A stretch of 64,000 nt of DNA from Streptomyces sp. R302 (GTDB taxonomy: Bacteria > Actinomycetota > Actinomycetes > Streptomycetales > Streptomycetaceae). Positions 44,864 to 52,692 of this stretch are shown piece after piece; positions within the stretch are counted from its first letter, which is position 1; every line of letters begins with the position of its first letter. The notes under the pieces are model-generated. The model saw only the letters and a list, made by a program, of their open reading frames with translations. It did not search any database and was not told where the DNA came from. The translations under genes were made by a program, and so were the position numbers. The stretch covers positions 186,001-250,000 of the forward strand of contig NZ_JABBGE010000006.1 in NCBI RefSeq assembly GCF_012927245.1, given 5' to 3'.

Positions 44864-46543
44864 ATGACAGTGGACGAGGGCCGACGGCGGGACGCGCTCC
44901 CCGACGGGTTCGGTACGAGGACGGACGCGGCACCCGCCTCGCTGGTGGCCGCCTGGAAGGCACGCGTGGCGAGGAACCCGGAGGGCACGGCGCTCCGCTA
45001 CTTCGGCGGCGCTCTGTCCGCACGGGAGGTGGACGCGGCGTCGGACGCCCTGGCCGCCGCGTTCGAGGCCCGCGGAACCGGCCGGGGCGACCGCGTCGGG
45101 GTGTACCTGCAGAACATTCCGCAGTACCCGCTGGTGCTGCTCGCCCTGTGGAAGCTCGGGGCCACGGCACTGGGACTCAACCCGATGTACCGGCGTCAGG
45201 AACTCCGCCGGATCATCGAGGACTCCGGGGCGGTCGGCGTCGTCTGCGCGGACGAGGACGTCCACGAGACGCTCGGCACGCTGGCGGGCAGCACGGTGCG
45301 CTGGCTGGTCAGCACGTCGGCGCTGGACTACCGGTCCCGCGACGATCCGCGGGTCTTCGCGGCGACGCGACGCCACGCCCCGGCCCCGGACGGCGACCTG
45401 GTGGAGCTGATCGGCGAATTCGAGGGCCGCCGTCCCGCGTCCGTGGAGCCGACCCGCGACGACGTCGCGTTCCTGACGTACACCTCGGGAACGACGGGGC
45501 CGCCGAAGGGCGCCATGAACACCCACGGCAACGTCCTGAGCGTGGTGGGGACCTGCGCGTCGTGGATGGGTGTGGGCGACGGGGACGTCGTGTTCGCCAT
45601 GGCCCCGCTGTTCCACATCACCGGCGCCGTGGTCAACGCGACGATCTCCCTGCTCACCGACACCACGCTGGTCCTGGCGGGCCGGTTCCACCCCGAGGTC
45701 GCCCTGGAGGCCTTCGCCGAGCACGGGGTGACCTACACGATCGGCTCCATCACGGCGTACCACGCGATCTACGAGCTGCCGCAGGCCGGCCCGGAGCACT
45801 TCGCGTCGGCGAAGGCCCTGTACTCGGGCGGCGCGCCGATCCCGCCGGCCACCGTCGAGCGGTTCCGGGAGCGGTTCGGCGTCTACCTCCACAACGGCTA
45901 CGGGATGACCGAGACGACGTCCGCCGTCATCGCCGTGCCGCCGGGTGAGCGGGCGCCGGTGCATCCGCCGAGCGGGACGCTGTCCATCGGCAAACCCCTG
46001 CCGCACCTCACCGCGCGCGTCGTCGACCCGCACGGCGACCCGGTGCCGAGCGGGCAGCAGGGCGAACTGGAACTGAGCGGGCCGCAGGTCGTACCCGGCT
46101 ACTGGGACAGACCCGAGGCCACCCGCCGGACCATGCCGGAGGGCCGGCTCCGCACCGGCGACGTCGCCGTCATCGACGAGCAGGGCTGGGTCTACCTGGT
46201 GGACCGGCTCAAGGACCAGATCAACGTGTCGGGGTACAAGGTCTGGCCGCGTGAGGTCGAGGACGCCCTGTACGAGCACCCGTCGGTCCTGGAGGCCGCG
46301 GTCGTCGGACAGCCGGACGCGTACCGCGGCGAGACCGTCGTCGCCTACGTCTCGCTCAAGGCGGGGCGGAACGCCACGGCGGAAGAGCTGATCGCCTTCT
46401 CCCGCGATCGGCTGGCCGCCTACAAGTGTCCCCGCGCGATCCGTTTCCTCGCCGACCTGCCCAAGACCCAGAGCGGCAAGATCCGGCGCGCCGAGCTCCG
46501 CGGCCTCGACGGCCCGGGGCCGGATTCCCCCTCGAAGGACTGA
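44864..46543 (+). CDS. Acyl-CoA ligase (AMP-dependent synthetase) 2
   Basis: 559 residues; GGAAGGGA about 7 nt before ATG 44864. YTSGTTGPPKGAM (about 205), GYGMTETTS (about 347), RLRTGDVA (about 427), VSGYKVWPREVEDALYEH (about 456), TQSGKIRRAEL (about 537). A second ligase implies two different carboxylates to activate, or a branched substrate. Its stop lies 3 nt before the next ATG. Confidence 0.92.
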   Translation: MTVDEGRRRDALPDGFGTRTDAAPASLVAAWKARVARNPEGTALRYFGGALSAREVDAASDALAAAFEARGTGRGDRVGVYLQNIPQYPLVLLALWKLGATALGLNPMYRRQELRRIIEDSGAVGVVCADEDVHETLGTLAGSTVRWLVSTSALDYRSRDDPRVFAATRRHAPAPDGDLVELIGEFEGRRPASVEPTRDDVAFLTYTSGTTGPPKGAMNTHGNVLSVVGTCASWMGVGDGDVVFAMAPLFHITGAVVNATISLLTDTTLVLAGRFHPEVALEAFAEHGVTYTIGSITAYHAIYELPQAGPEHFASAKALYSGGAPIPPATVERFRERFGVYLHNGYGMTETTSAVIAVPPGERAPVHPPSGTLSIGKPLPHLTARVVDPHGDPVPSGQQGELELSGPQVVPGYWDRPEATRRTMPEGRLRTGDVAVIDEQGWVYLVDRLKDQINVSGYKVWPREVEDALYEHPSVLEAAVVGQPDAYRGETVVAYVSLKAGRNATAEELIAFSRDRLAAYKCPRAIRFLADLPKTQSGKIRRAELRGLDGPGPDSPSKD

Positions 46544-46546
46544 TCC

Positions 46547-47329
46547 ATGAGCGACAACCACACCGACCAGGGCCGCTTCTCGGGCCGTGCCGCCGTCGTG
46601 ACCGGCGCGAGCCGGGGCATCGGTCTCGCCGTCGCGGAACGGCTCGTCGCCGAAGGGGCCCGCGTGTGCCTCACGGCCCGCAAGGCCGGACCGCTCGAAG
46701 AGGCCGCCGCCACGCTTCCCCCGGGCAGCGTCCTCACCGTCGCCGGCAAGGCGGACGACCCCGAGCACCGCCGCGAGGTCTTCGACACCGTCGCGCGCGA
46801 GTTCGGCGGCCTCGACGTCCTCGTGAACAACGCGGGCATCAATCCGGCGTACGGTCCCGTCGTCGGCCTGGACCTCGACGTCGCCCGCAAGGTCCTTGAG
46901 GTCAACGTCCTCGCCACCCTCGCCTGGGTGCAGGACGCCGTGGCCCACCCGAAGCTCGGCTTCGCCGAACGCCGCGGCACCGTCGTGAACCTCTCCTCCG
47001 TCACCGGCGACACCCCGTCGCCCGGCATCGGCCTCTACGGAGTGAGCAAGGCGGCGGTGTCCCACCTGACCAGGACCCTGGCCGTCGAACTCGGCCCGGA
47101 GATCCGGGTCAACGCCGTGGCCCCCGCCGTGGTGAAGACGCGGTTCGCCGAGGCCCTGTACGAGGGCAGGGAAGCCGAGGTGGCCGCCGACTACCCCCTG
47201 CGGCGCCTGGGCGTGCCCTCGGACATCGCCTCCGCCGTGGCGTACCTGGCCTCGGAGGACGCCTCCTGGGTCACCGGTCACGTCCTCACCGTCGACGGCG
47301 GCCTCACGGTCGCCGGCGGCACCGCCTGA
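46547..47329 (+). CDS. SDR-family oxidoreductase (3-oxoacyl reductase-like)
   Basis: 260 residues. VTGASRGIG (about 18-26), NNAG (about 91), Ser in NLSSVTG (about 149), YGVSK catalytic pair (about 164-168), and C-terminal SWVTGHVLTVDGG. A standard FabG-like fold; in the proposed pathway it would oxidise or reduce a hydroxyacyl intermediate, as LvaD does in levulinate catabolism (inference). Confidence 0.92.
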   Translation: MSDNHTDQGRFSGRAAVVTGASRGIGLAVAERLVAEGARVCLTARKAGPLEEAAATLPPGSVLTVAGKADDPEHRREVFDTVAREFGGLDVLVNNAGINPAYGPVVGLDLDVARKVLEVNVLATLAWVQDAVAHPKLGFAERRGTVVNLSSVTGDTPSPGIGLYGVSKAAVSHLTRTLAVELGPEIRVNAVAPAVVKTRFAEALYEGREAEVAADYPLRRLGVPSDIASAVAYLASEDASWVTGHVLTVDGGLTVAGGTA

Positions 47330-47358
47330 CGACCGAGCCCACCCCCGAAAGGACCGTC

Positions 47359-48597
47359 ATGACCTTCAGTGATCTCCCTCCCGAGGTGGAGGAACTGCGT
47401 GGACGCACGCGCCGGTTCATCCGCGAGGTCGTCATCGACGCGGAGCCCGTACCGGGCGGACGCCTCGACCAGGCCGCCCGCGACCGGCTGCGGGCCGCGG
47501 CGAAGGCGGCCGGCGTCTTCGCGCCGCTCGTACCGAAGGAGTACGGCGGGCAGGGTCTGCCCATCGAGCACTGGTCGCCGATCCTCCAGGAGGCCGGCTA
47601 CTCGCCGATCGGTCCCGTCGCGCTCAACTGCATGGCCCCCGACGAGGGAAACATGCACATGCTCAACCTCATCGCGACCGAGGAGCAGAAGAAGCACTGG
47701 CTGGCGCCGCTGGGCGCGGGCGAGATCCGGTCCTGCTTCGGCATGACCGAGCCCCACCCCGGAGCGGGATCCGACCCGGCGGCGCTGCGGACCACGGCCG
47801 TGCGCGCCGACGGCGGCTGGGTCGTCGACGGCCACAAGCGGTTCACCAGCGGCGCCGTGGGTGCCGCGTTCTGCATCGTCATGGCGCGGACCCCGGCCGT
47901 CGACGGCTCCCCCGAGGGCGCCACCATGTTCCTGGTCGACATGACCGACCCCGGCATCCGCATCGGCGAGGCGATCCACACCGTCGACCGTTCCATCGAC
48001 GGCGGCCACCCGCACGTGTACCTCGAGAACTGCTTCGTCCCCGACGACGCGGTCCTCGGCGAGGTCGGACTCGGCTTCCGGTACGCGCAGGTACGGCTCG
48101 GGCCGGCCCGTCTCACGCACTGCATGCGGTGGCTGGGGCTGGCGCGGCGGGCGCACGACATCGCGCTCGACCGGGCCGGGAAGAGGGAGCTGTTCGGCGG
48201 CCCGATCGACACGCTCGGCCTGGCACAGCACCTGATCGCCGAATCCGTCATCGACATCGAGACGTCCGACGCGATCATCACCAGGACCGCCGCGTTGCTG
48301 CACAGCGACCCGAAGGCGGGGTCCGCGTTGTCCTCGGTCGCGAAGGTGCACTGCTCGGAGGCGATCTTCCGGGTGATCGACCGCGCCCTCCAGATCTGCG
48401 GCGGCGACGGCGTCTCCGACGGACTCCCGCTCGCCCAGTACCTGAACGAGGTCCGCCCGTTCCGCATCTACGACGGCTCCAACGAGACCCACAGGTGGGC
48501 CATCGCCCGCCGGGCCTCGGCCGGGCGCAGCGCCGCTGTCCGGGCCGGGGAACCGTACCGGGGCGACGCTGTCGTGGGCCGGGACGGAGACGCGTGA
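47359..48597 (+). CDS. Acyl-CoA dehydrogenase (ACAD10/11-like)
   Basis: 412 residues; AAAGGA 7 nt before ATG 47359. ACAD signature CFGMTEPHPGAGSDPAALRT (about 126-145) and GPIDTLGLAQHLIAES. The usual catalytic Glu of the YEGT motif is Asp here (IYDGSNETHRWAI, about 372-384), as I recall for ACAD10/11-type enzymes. Its stop overlaps the start of the APH kinase gene by one base, so the two subunits are coupled, equivalent to the fused mammalian ACAD11. Confidence 0.88.
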   Translation: MTFSDLPPEVEELRGRTRRFIREVVIDAEPVPGGRLDQAARDRLRAAAKAAGVFAPLVPKEYGGQGLPIEHWSPILQEAGYSPIGPVALNCMAPDEGNMHMLNLIATEEQKKHWLAPLGAGEIRSCFGMTEPHPGAGSDPAALRTTAVRADGGWVVDGHKRFTSGAVGAAFCIVMARTPAVDGSPEGATMFLVDMTDPGIRIGEAIHTVDRSIDGGHPHVYLENCFVPDDAVLGEVGLGFRYAQVRLGPARLTHCMRWLGLARRAHDIALDRAGKRELFGGPIDTLGLAQHLIAESVIDIETSDAIITRTAALLHSDPKAGSALSSVAKVHCSEAIFRVIDRALQICGGDGVSDGLPLAQYLNEVRPFRIYDGSNETHRWAIARRASAGRSAAVRAGEPYRGDAVVGRDGDA

Positions 48598-49697
48598 TGC
48601 TCACCGTCCCCGACGGGGTGGAAGTCGTCGCGAGTGGGGAGCGGACCGGCCACCTCGACAGCCCTCCGCTGCTGGTCGTCGACGCGGTCGCCGGCTTCCT
48701 CGACGCACACGGCATCGGCAGCGGCCCGCTCGCCTGGCAACGCGTCGGCGACGGCCAGTCCAACATCACGTACCTCATCGAGCGCGACGGCGCGTCCGTC
48801 GTCCTGCGCCGCGGCCCGCGCCCACCGCTGCCGAAGTCGACGCACGACATGGTGCGCGAGGCCCGCATCCAAAAGATCCTCGGCGAACACGGGGTACCGG
48901 TACCGGAGATCATCGCCGTGTGCGAGGACGAGTCGCTGCTGGGCGTGCCGTTCTACCTCATGTCACGGGTCGACGGGACGGTCGTCACCGACACCGTCCC
49001 GCCGCACCTCTCCCCCGCCGACCAGCGCCGGGCCACCGGCGAGGCCGTCGTCGACACCCTCGTCGCCCTGCACGGCCTCGACGTCTCCGGAGGAGAACTC
49101 GCCTCCCTGGGCCGCCCCGAGGGGTATCTGCGACGCCAGGTCGACCGTTTCCGCGGCCTGTGGGAGGTCAACACCACCCGCGACCTGCCCGCCGTGGAGC
49201 GCATCGGGGACTGGCTCGCCCGCAACCTGCCGACGAGTCAGGCCGCCTCGGTGGTGCACGGCGACTACCGCATGGGCAACCTCATGTTCGCGCCCCGGGC
49301 TCCGGCCAGGGTCCTCGCGATCCTGGACTGGGAGATGGCCACCCTCGGCGACCCGCTCGCGGACCTGGGCTACCTCACCGCCACCTGGTCCGAGGCCGGC
49401 AGCCCTGCCACCCCGCTCGAACTCACCCCGGTGACCCGGTCGCCCGGATACCCCACCCGGCGCCGACTGGCAGAGCGCTACCAGTCCCGCACGGGCCTCG
49501 ATCTGACCCCGCTGCCCTGGTACCAGACCCTCGCGCTCTGGAAAGCGGCGATCTTCTGCGAGGCCATCCACACCCGCTGGCAGCGGGGTGAGCGCCCCCA
49601 CGACACGTCCTTCGGACCGTCGCTCGCCTCGGGTGTCCCCCGCCTGCTGGAGCGGGCCGGGCAGTACGCCGGCGTGTCGGCGGCCGCGCGCCGCTGA
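48597..49697 (+). CDS. APH-type phosphotransferase, ACAD10/11-like hydroxyacyl-CoA kinase candidate
   Basis: 366 residues, TGATG overlap with the ACAD gene. Gly loop GDGQSNITYLI (about 51), Lys-equivalent region VVLRRGP, catalytic loop VVHGDYRMGNLMF (about 219-231), metal-binding ILDWEMATLGDP (about 242-253). HGDYR and DWEMATLGDP are closer to the APH domain of ACAD10/11 and LvaA than to antibiotic kinases. Such kinases phosphorylate a 4-hydroxyacyl-CoA, after which the ACAD partner eliminates phosphate to give an enoyl-CoA (known for Lva/ACAD11). This makes drug resistance an unlikely role here. Confidence 0.85.
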   Translation: MLTVPDGVEVVASGERTGHLDSPPLLVVDAVAGFLDAHGIGSGPLAWQRVGDGQSNITYLIERDGASVVLRRGPRPPLPKSTHDMVREARIQKILGEHGVPVPEIIAVCEDESLLGVPFYLMSRVDGTVVTDTVPPHLSPADQRRATGEAVVDTLVALHGLDVSGGELASLGRPEGYLRRQVDRFRGLWEVNTTRDLPAVERIGDWLARNLPTSQAASVVHGDYRMGNLMFAPRAPARVLAILDWEMATLGDPLADLGYLTATWSEAGSPATPLELTPVTRSPGYPTRRRLAERYQSRTGLDLTPLPWYQTLALWKAAIFCEAIHTRWQRGERPHDTSFGPSLASGVPRLLERAGQYAGVSAAARR

Positions 49698-49791
49698 CCC
49701 CTGACGGGCCCATGGGCGGGGTGCGCGGCCGCGACCGTTCCGCCCGCCCCACGCCGTGTCCACCTTCCCTGTTCCTCCAGAGAGAGGTCCC

Positions 49792-50067
49792 GTGCCCTCC
49801 GCTTCCTCCCGGCGCTCCCCCCGTGACACACGGGTGCTGGTCGCCGTCAACGGGCTGCCGCTCGCCGTCGGTGTCCTGCTGTCCTGTTCCACGTCCCTCG
49901 GAGGGGTCTCCGTGTACGGACGCCTCACGCTCGGCATGGTGTGGGCGCTCGCACAGCTCGTCGTCCTCGTCGCCGGGACATGGTGGTACGAGAACCGGGC
50001 CGCCTCCTCCTCCGAGCCGGCCCCGGGGACGACCGCCGCGGCCCGTTCGGCCGGGGGCGCGTGGTGA
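49792..50067 (+). CDS. Small DUF485-like membrane subunit
   Basis: 91 residues from GTG 49792 (AGAGAGG at 4 nt). Two membrane helices (about 17-38 and 47-68, ending in WWYENRA) as in the DUF485 partners of acetate/solute:sodium symporters. Stop overlaps the next start (GTGA), consistent with an accessory subunit. Confidence 0.7.
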   Translation: MPSASSRRSPRDTRVLVAVNGLPLAVGVLLSCSTSLGGVSVYGRLTLGMVWALAQLVVLVAGTWWYENRAASSSEPAPGTTAAARSAGGAW

Positions 50068-51782
50068 CGACGTACCTCCTGGGCGCCGGCTCGCCCGACC
50101 TCATCGGCCCCGCCGCGAGGGGCGCGGTCATCAGCTCCTTCCTCGTCTTCATCGGCCTCTGCCTGCTGTGGGTCTTCACGCTCGCCACCCAGGACGACGA
50201 CCCGGAACGCCTCCACGTCGCCGGCCGGTCCCTCCCGCCCGTCTTCAACGGCGTCGCGATGGCGGGGGAACAGATCACGGTCGTCATCCTGGTCTCGTTG
50301 CCGGGATCGATCGCCCTCTTCGGCTACGACGGGGTCTCGGCCGCCGTCGACAGCGCGCTCGCCCTCGGCGTCTTCCTGCTCCTCGCCGCCAGGGTCCGCG
50401 CGACCGGCCGCTACACGCTGGGGGAGCTGTTCTCCTTGCGGGCCGAGGGGCCGGGCACGCGGATCGCCGGTGCCGTGGTGACGCTGTGTATCGCCGTGCC
50501 CCTGCTCATGGTCCAGCTGCGGGCCGGCGGCATCACCGCCGCTCTTCTGATCGGCATGCCCACCGAGCAGGCCCAGGTGGTGTGCACGGTGATGATGGGT
50601 TGCCTCATCACGTGCTTCGCGGCGGTGGCCGACCTGCGGGGCACCAGTTTCGTGCAGGTCGCCAAGGTGCCTGTCGCCCTGGTGACGCTGGCCGCGGTGA
50701 TTCTGCTGGCTCTCCGCCTGTTCGACTGGAGTCCCTCGTCCCTGCTGTCGGCAGCCGCGGACACGAGCATGTCTCCGGGCGAGTACCTCGGCCCCGGCCT
50801 GTGGGCGCACATCGCCGACCTCGGTCCGCTCGGCACGCTCAGTGACCACATCGTCGTCGTCCTCGGCACGGCGATGATGCCCCACCTGCTCCTGCGCGTC
50901 GGCGCCGGCCGGGACGCGTCCGCCGCCCGGCGCTCGCTGAGCGTCGCCGTAGGGCTGACCGGCCTGTTCTACCTCCTCCTGATCACGACCGGCCTCGCCG
51001 CGGCGGCGGTGGTGGGCGGCGCGCAGATCGGGGCGGTCGACGCGAAGGGACAAGGAGCCCCGATCCTCCTGGCCTCGGAGGTGCTCCCCCACGACTCCAC
51101 GGGCCGGGTCGTGCTCATCACCCTCGTGGCTTGTGTCGCCTTCCTCGCCGTCCTCACGGCCGTGGCGAGCGTGACCTTCGCCGCCGCCGTCTCCGTGACC
51201 CGCGACCTGGTCGGGCGCAAGGGGCGTACCAGGGTCGGGATCGGGGAGCCGGCCGTCCTGCGGCTGTCCGTCGTCGCGCTCTGCGCCGTGAGTCTCGTCC
51301 TCACCACCGCCGTCCATCGCTACCCCATCGAGTTCCTCTTCGCCTTCTCGCTGGGCCTCGCGGCCTCGTGCGTGTTCCCCGCGCTCGTCTACTCCTTCTT
51401 CTGGACCGGCTTCGACCGCCGGGGGCTGCTGTGGCTGGTCTACGGAGGGCTGTCCCTCTGCGTACTCCTGACCCTCGCCTCCCCCGCCGTGTCCGGAACG
51501 GAGGGGGCGCTGTCGCCGGACCAGGATTTCGCCCTGTTCCCGCTCCACACCCCCGGGCTGGTCTCCGTCCCGGGAGCCTTCCTCCTGGGATGGCTCGGCA
51601 GCGCGCGTCCCTGGGAGCGGACCACACCTGTGCATCGTGCACCGGGCCCGGGCGAAGCAGGTGCCCGCTGTCGTTCTCGCCCACGGTCCCGGCTGGCGAC
51701 AGTAGGACCGACATCACAGGAACCACAGGGAAACGCGCGGTCGATCGACCGCGACGCACATCGAGGGAGAGGACGCCCATGA
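50064..51782 (+). CDS. Sodium:solute symporter (SSS family)
   Basis: About 572 residues, 12-13 membrane segments. N-terminal helix and RSLPPVFNGVAMAGEQIT segment, YTLGELFSLRAEG, ALGTAMMPHLLLR-type motif (LGTAMMPHLLLRVG) as in ActP/PutP relatives. Likely imports the substrate of the cluster or a carboxylate. The last 50-odd residues (from about TTPVHRAPGPGEAG) are encoded by element copy 3 and downstream leader, so the natural C-terminus was probably replaced; the frame ends in an ATGA overlap with the PhyH gene. Confidence 0.85.
   Translation: MTTYLLGAGSPDLIGPAARGAVISSFLVFIGLCLLWVFTLATQDDDPERLHVAGRSLPPVFNGVAMAGEQITVVILVSLPGSIALFGYDGVSAAVDSALALGVFLLLAARVRATGRYTLGELFSLRAEGPGTRIAGAVVTLCIAVPLLMVQLRAGGITAALLIGMPTEQAQVVCTVMMGCLITCFAAVADLRGTSFVQVAKVPVALVTLAAVILLALRLFDWSPSSLLSAAADTSMSPGEYLGPGLWAHIADLGPLGTLSDHIVVVLGTAMMPHLLLRVGAGRDASAARRSLSVAVGLTGLFYLLLITTGLAAAAVVGGAQIGAVDAKGQGAPILLASEVLPHDSTGRVVLITLVACVAFLAVLTAVASVTFAAAVSVTRDLVGRKGRTRVGIGEPAVLRLSVVALCAVSLVLTTAVHRYPIEFLFAFSLGLAASCVFPALVYSFFWTGFDRRGLLWLVYGGLSLCVLLTLASPAVSGTEGALSPDQDFALFPLHTPGLVSVPGAFLLGWLGSARPWERTTPVHRAPGPGEAGARCRSRPRSRLATVGPTSQEPQGNARSIDRDAHRGRGRP
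51627..51703 (+). promoter_or_regulatory. 77-bp regulatory element, copy 3 (PhyH gene)
   Basis: CCTGTGCATCGTGCACC (core 51630-51642), AGGTGCCC, TGTCGTTCTC, CGGTCCCGGCT, GCGACAGT. It lies inside the end of the symporter frame, 75 nt before the dioxygenase ATG. Confidence 0.78.
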
Positions 51783-52645
51783 CGACACAGAACAAGGCCC
51801 AGCCCCTGACGTCCGTGGCGAACGACACGTCGGCGGAGGAGATCCTCAGGATCGTGACCCGTGACGGTGGCGTCATCGTCAAGGGCTTCCTGACGCGGGA
51901 GCAGATCGCGCGCTTCAACACCGAGATCGAGCAGCCGCTGCGGGCGCTCGACCCGGGGTCGACCCACGAGAACGAGGTCGTGGCCGCGTTCCACGGCAGC
52001 AACACCAAGCGCCTCACGAACCTGGTGACGCACAGCGCCACGTTCCGCGGCGAGGTCATCGATCATCCCCTGGTCCACGAGATCAGCGACCTCGTCTTCC
52101 TCCAGGAGTCGGGCACGTACTGGATGACCACCGCCCAGGTGATCGAGATCGGCCCCGGCAACCAGGCGCAGATGCTCCACCGTGACCTGGAGAACTGGTT
52201 CCCGTTCATCGGCATGGGGCCCGCCGGCCCGGAGGTCACCATCAACTTCCTGGTCGCGCTGACCGACTTCACGGAGGAGAACGGCGCCACCCGCGTCATC
52301 CCCGGGAGCAACCACTGGAGCGACTTCGAGGACCGCGGGACGCCCGAGCAGACGATTCCCGCGGTCATGAACGCGGGTGACGTCCTTCTGATCAGCGGCA
52401 AGACCGCGCACGGCGGTGGCGCGAACCGGACCGGCGACGAGTACCGGCGTGGCCTCGCCTTCACGTTCAACGCGGGCTTCCTCACCGGCGAGGAGGCGTA
52501 CCCCTTCCTGGTCGACAGGGAGCTCGCCAGGACGCTCTCGCCGCGTGTCCAGCGCATGCTCGGCTTCCGCTCCCAGTACCCCACGGGCTCTCCCGGCCTG
52601 TGGCAGGTCGACTACGCCGATCTGGGCGACCACCTCGGCCTCTGA
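51779..52645 (+). CDS. PhyH-family Fe(II)/2-oxoglutarate dioxygenase
   Basis: 288 residues; GAGGGAGAGG about 7 nt before ATG 51779. Iron ligands HRD (His131-x-Asp133, in MLHRDLENW) and distal His in KTAHGGGANRT (about 211); 2OG-binding Arg about 224 (YRRGLAFTF). The phytanoyl-CoA-dioxygenase fold hydroxylates acyl chains, amines or small molecules. It has its own copy of the cluster element, so hydroxylation is probably an early, separately timed step (inference). Confidence 0.9.
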   Translation: MTTQNKAQPLTSVANDTSAEEILRIVTRDGGVIVKGFLTREQIARFNTEIEQPLRALDPGSTHENEVVAAFHGSNTKRLTNLVTHSATFRGEVIDHPLVHEISDLVFLQESGTYWMTTAQVIEIGPGNQAQMLHRDLENWFPFIGMGPAGPEVTINFLVALTDFTEENGATRVIPGSNHWSDFEDRGTPEQTIPAVMNAGDVLLISGKTAHGGGANRTGDEYRRGLAFTFNAGFLTGEEAYPFLVDRELARTLSPRVQRMLGFRSQYPTGSPGLWQVDYADLGDHLGL

Positions 52646-52692
52646 GCCCCGGACCGGCCGGAGCCGCCGCGGTTGTCCAAGGAGCGCACGTC

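Noticed and set aside
48597..49697. Aminoglycoside phosphotransferase resistance gene
   Set aside because: HGDYR/DWEMATLGDP motifs and coupling to an ACAD fit ACAD10/11-type kinases better.
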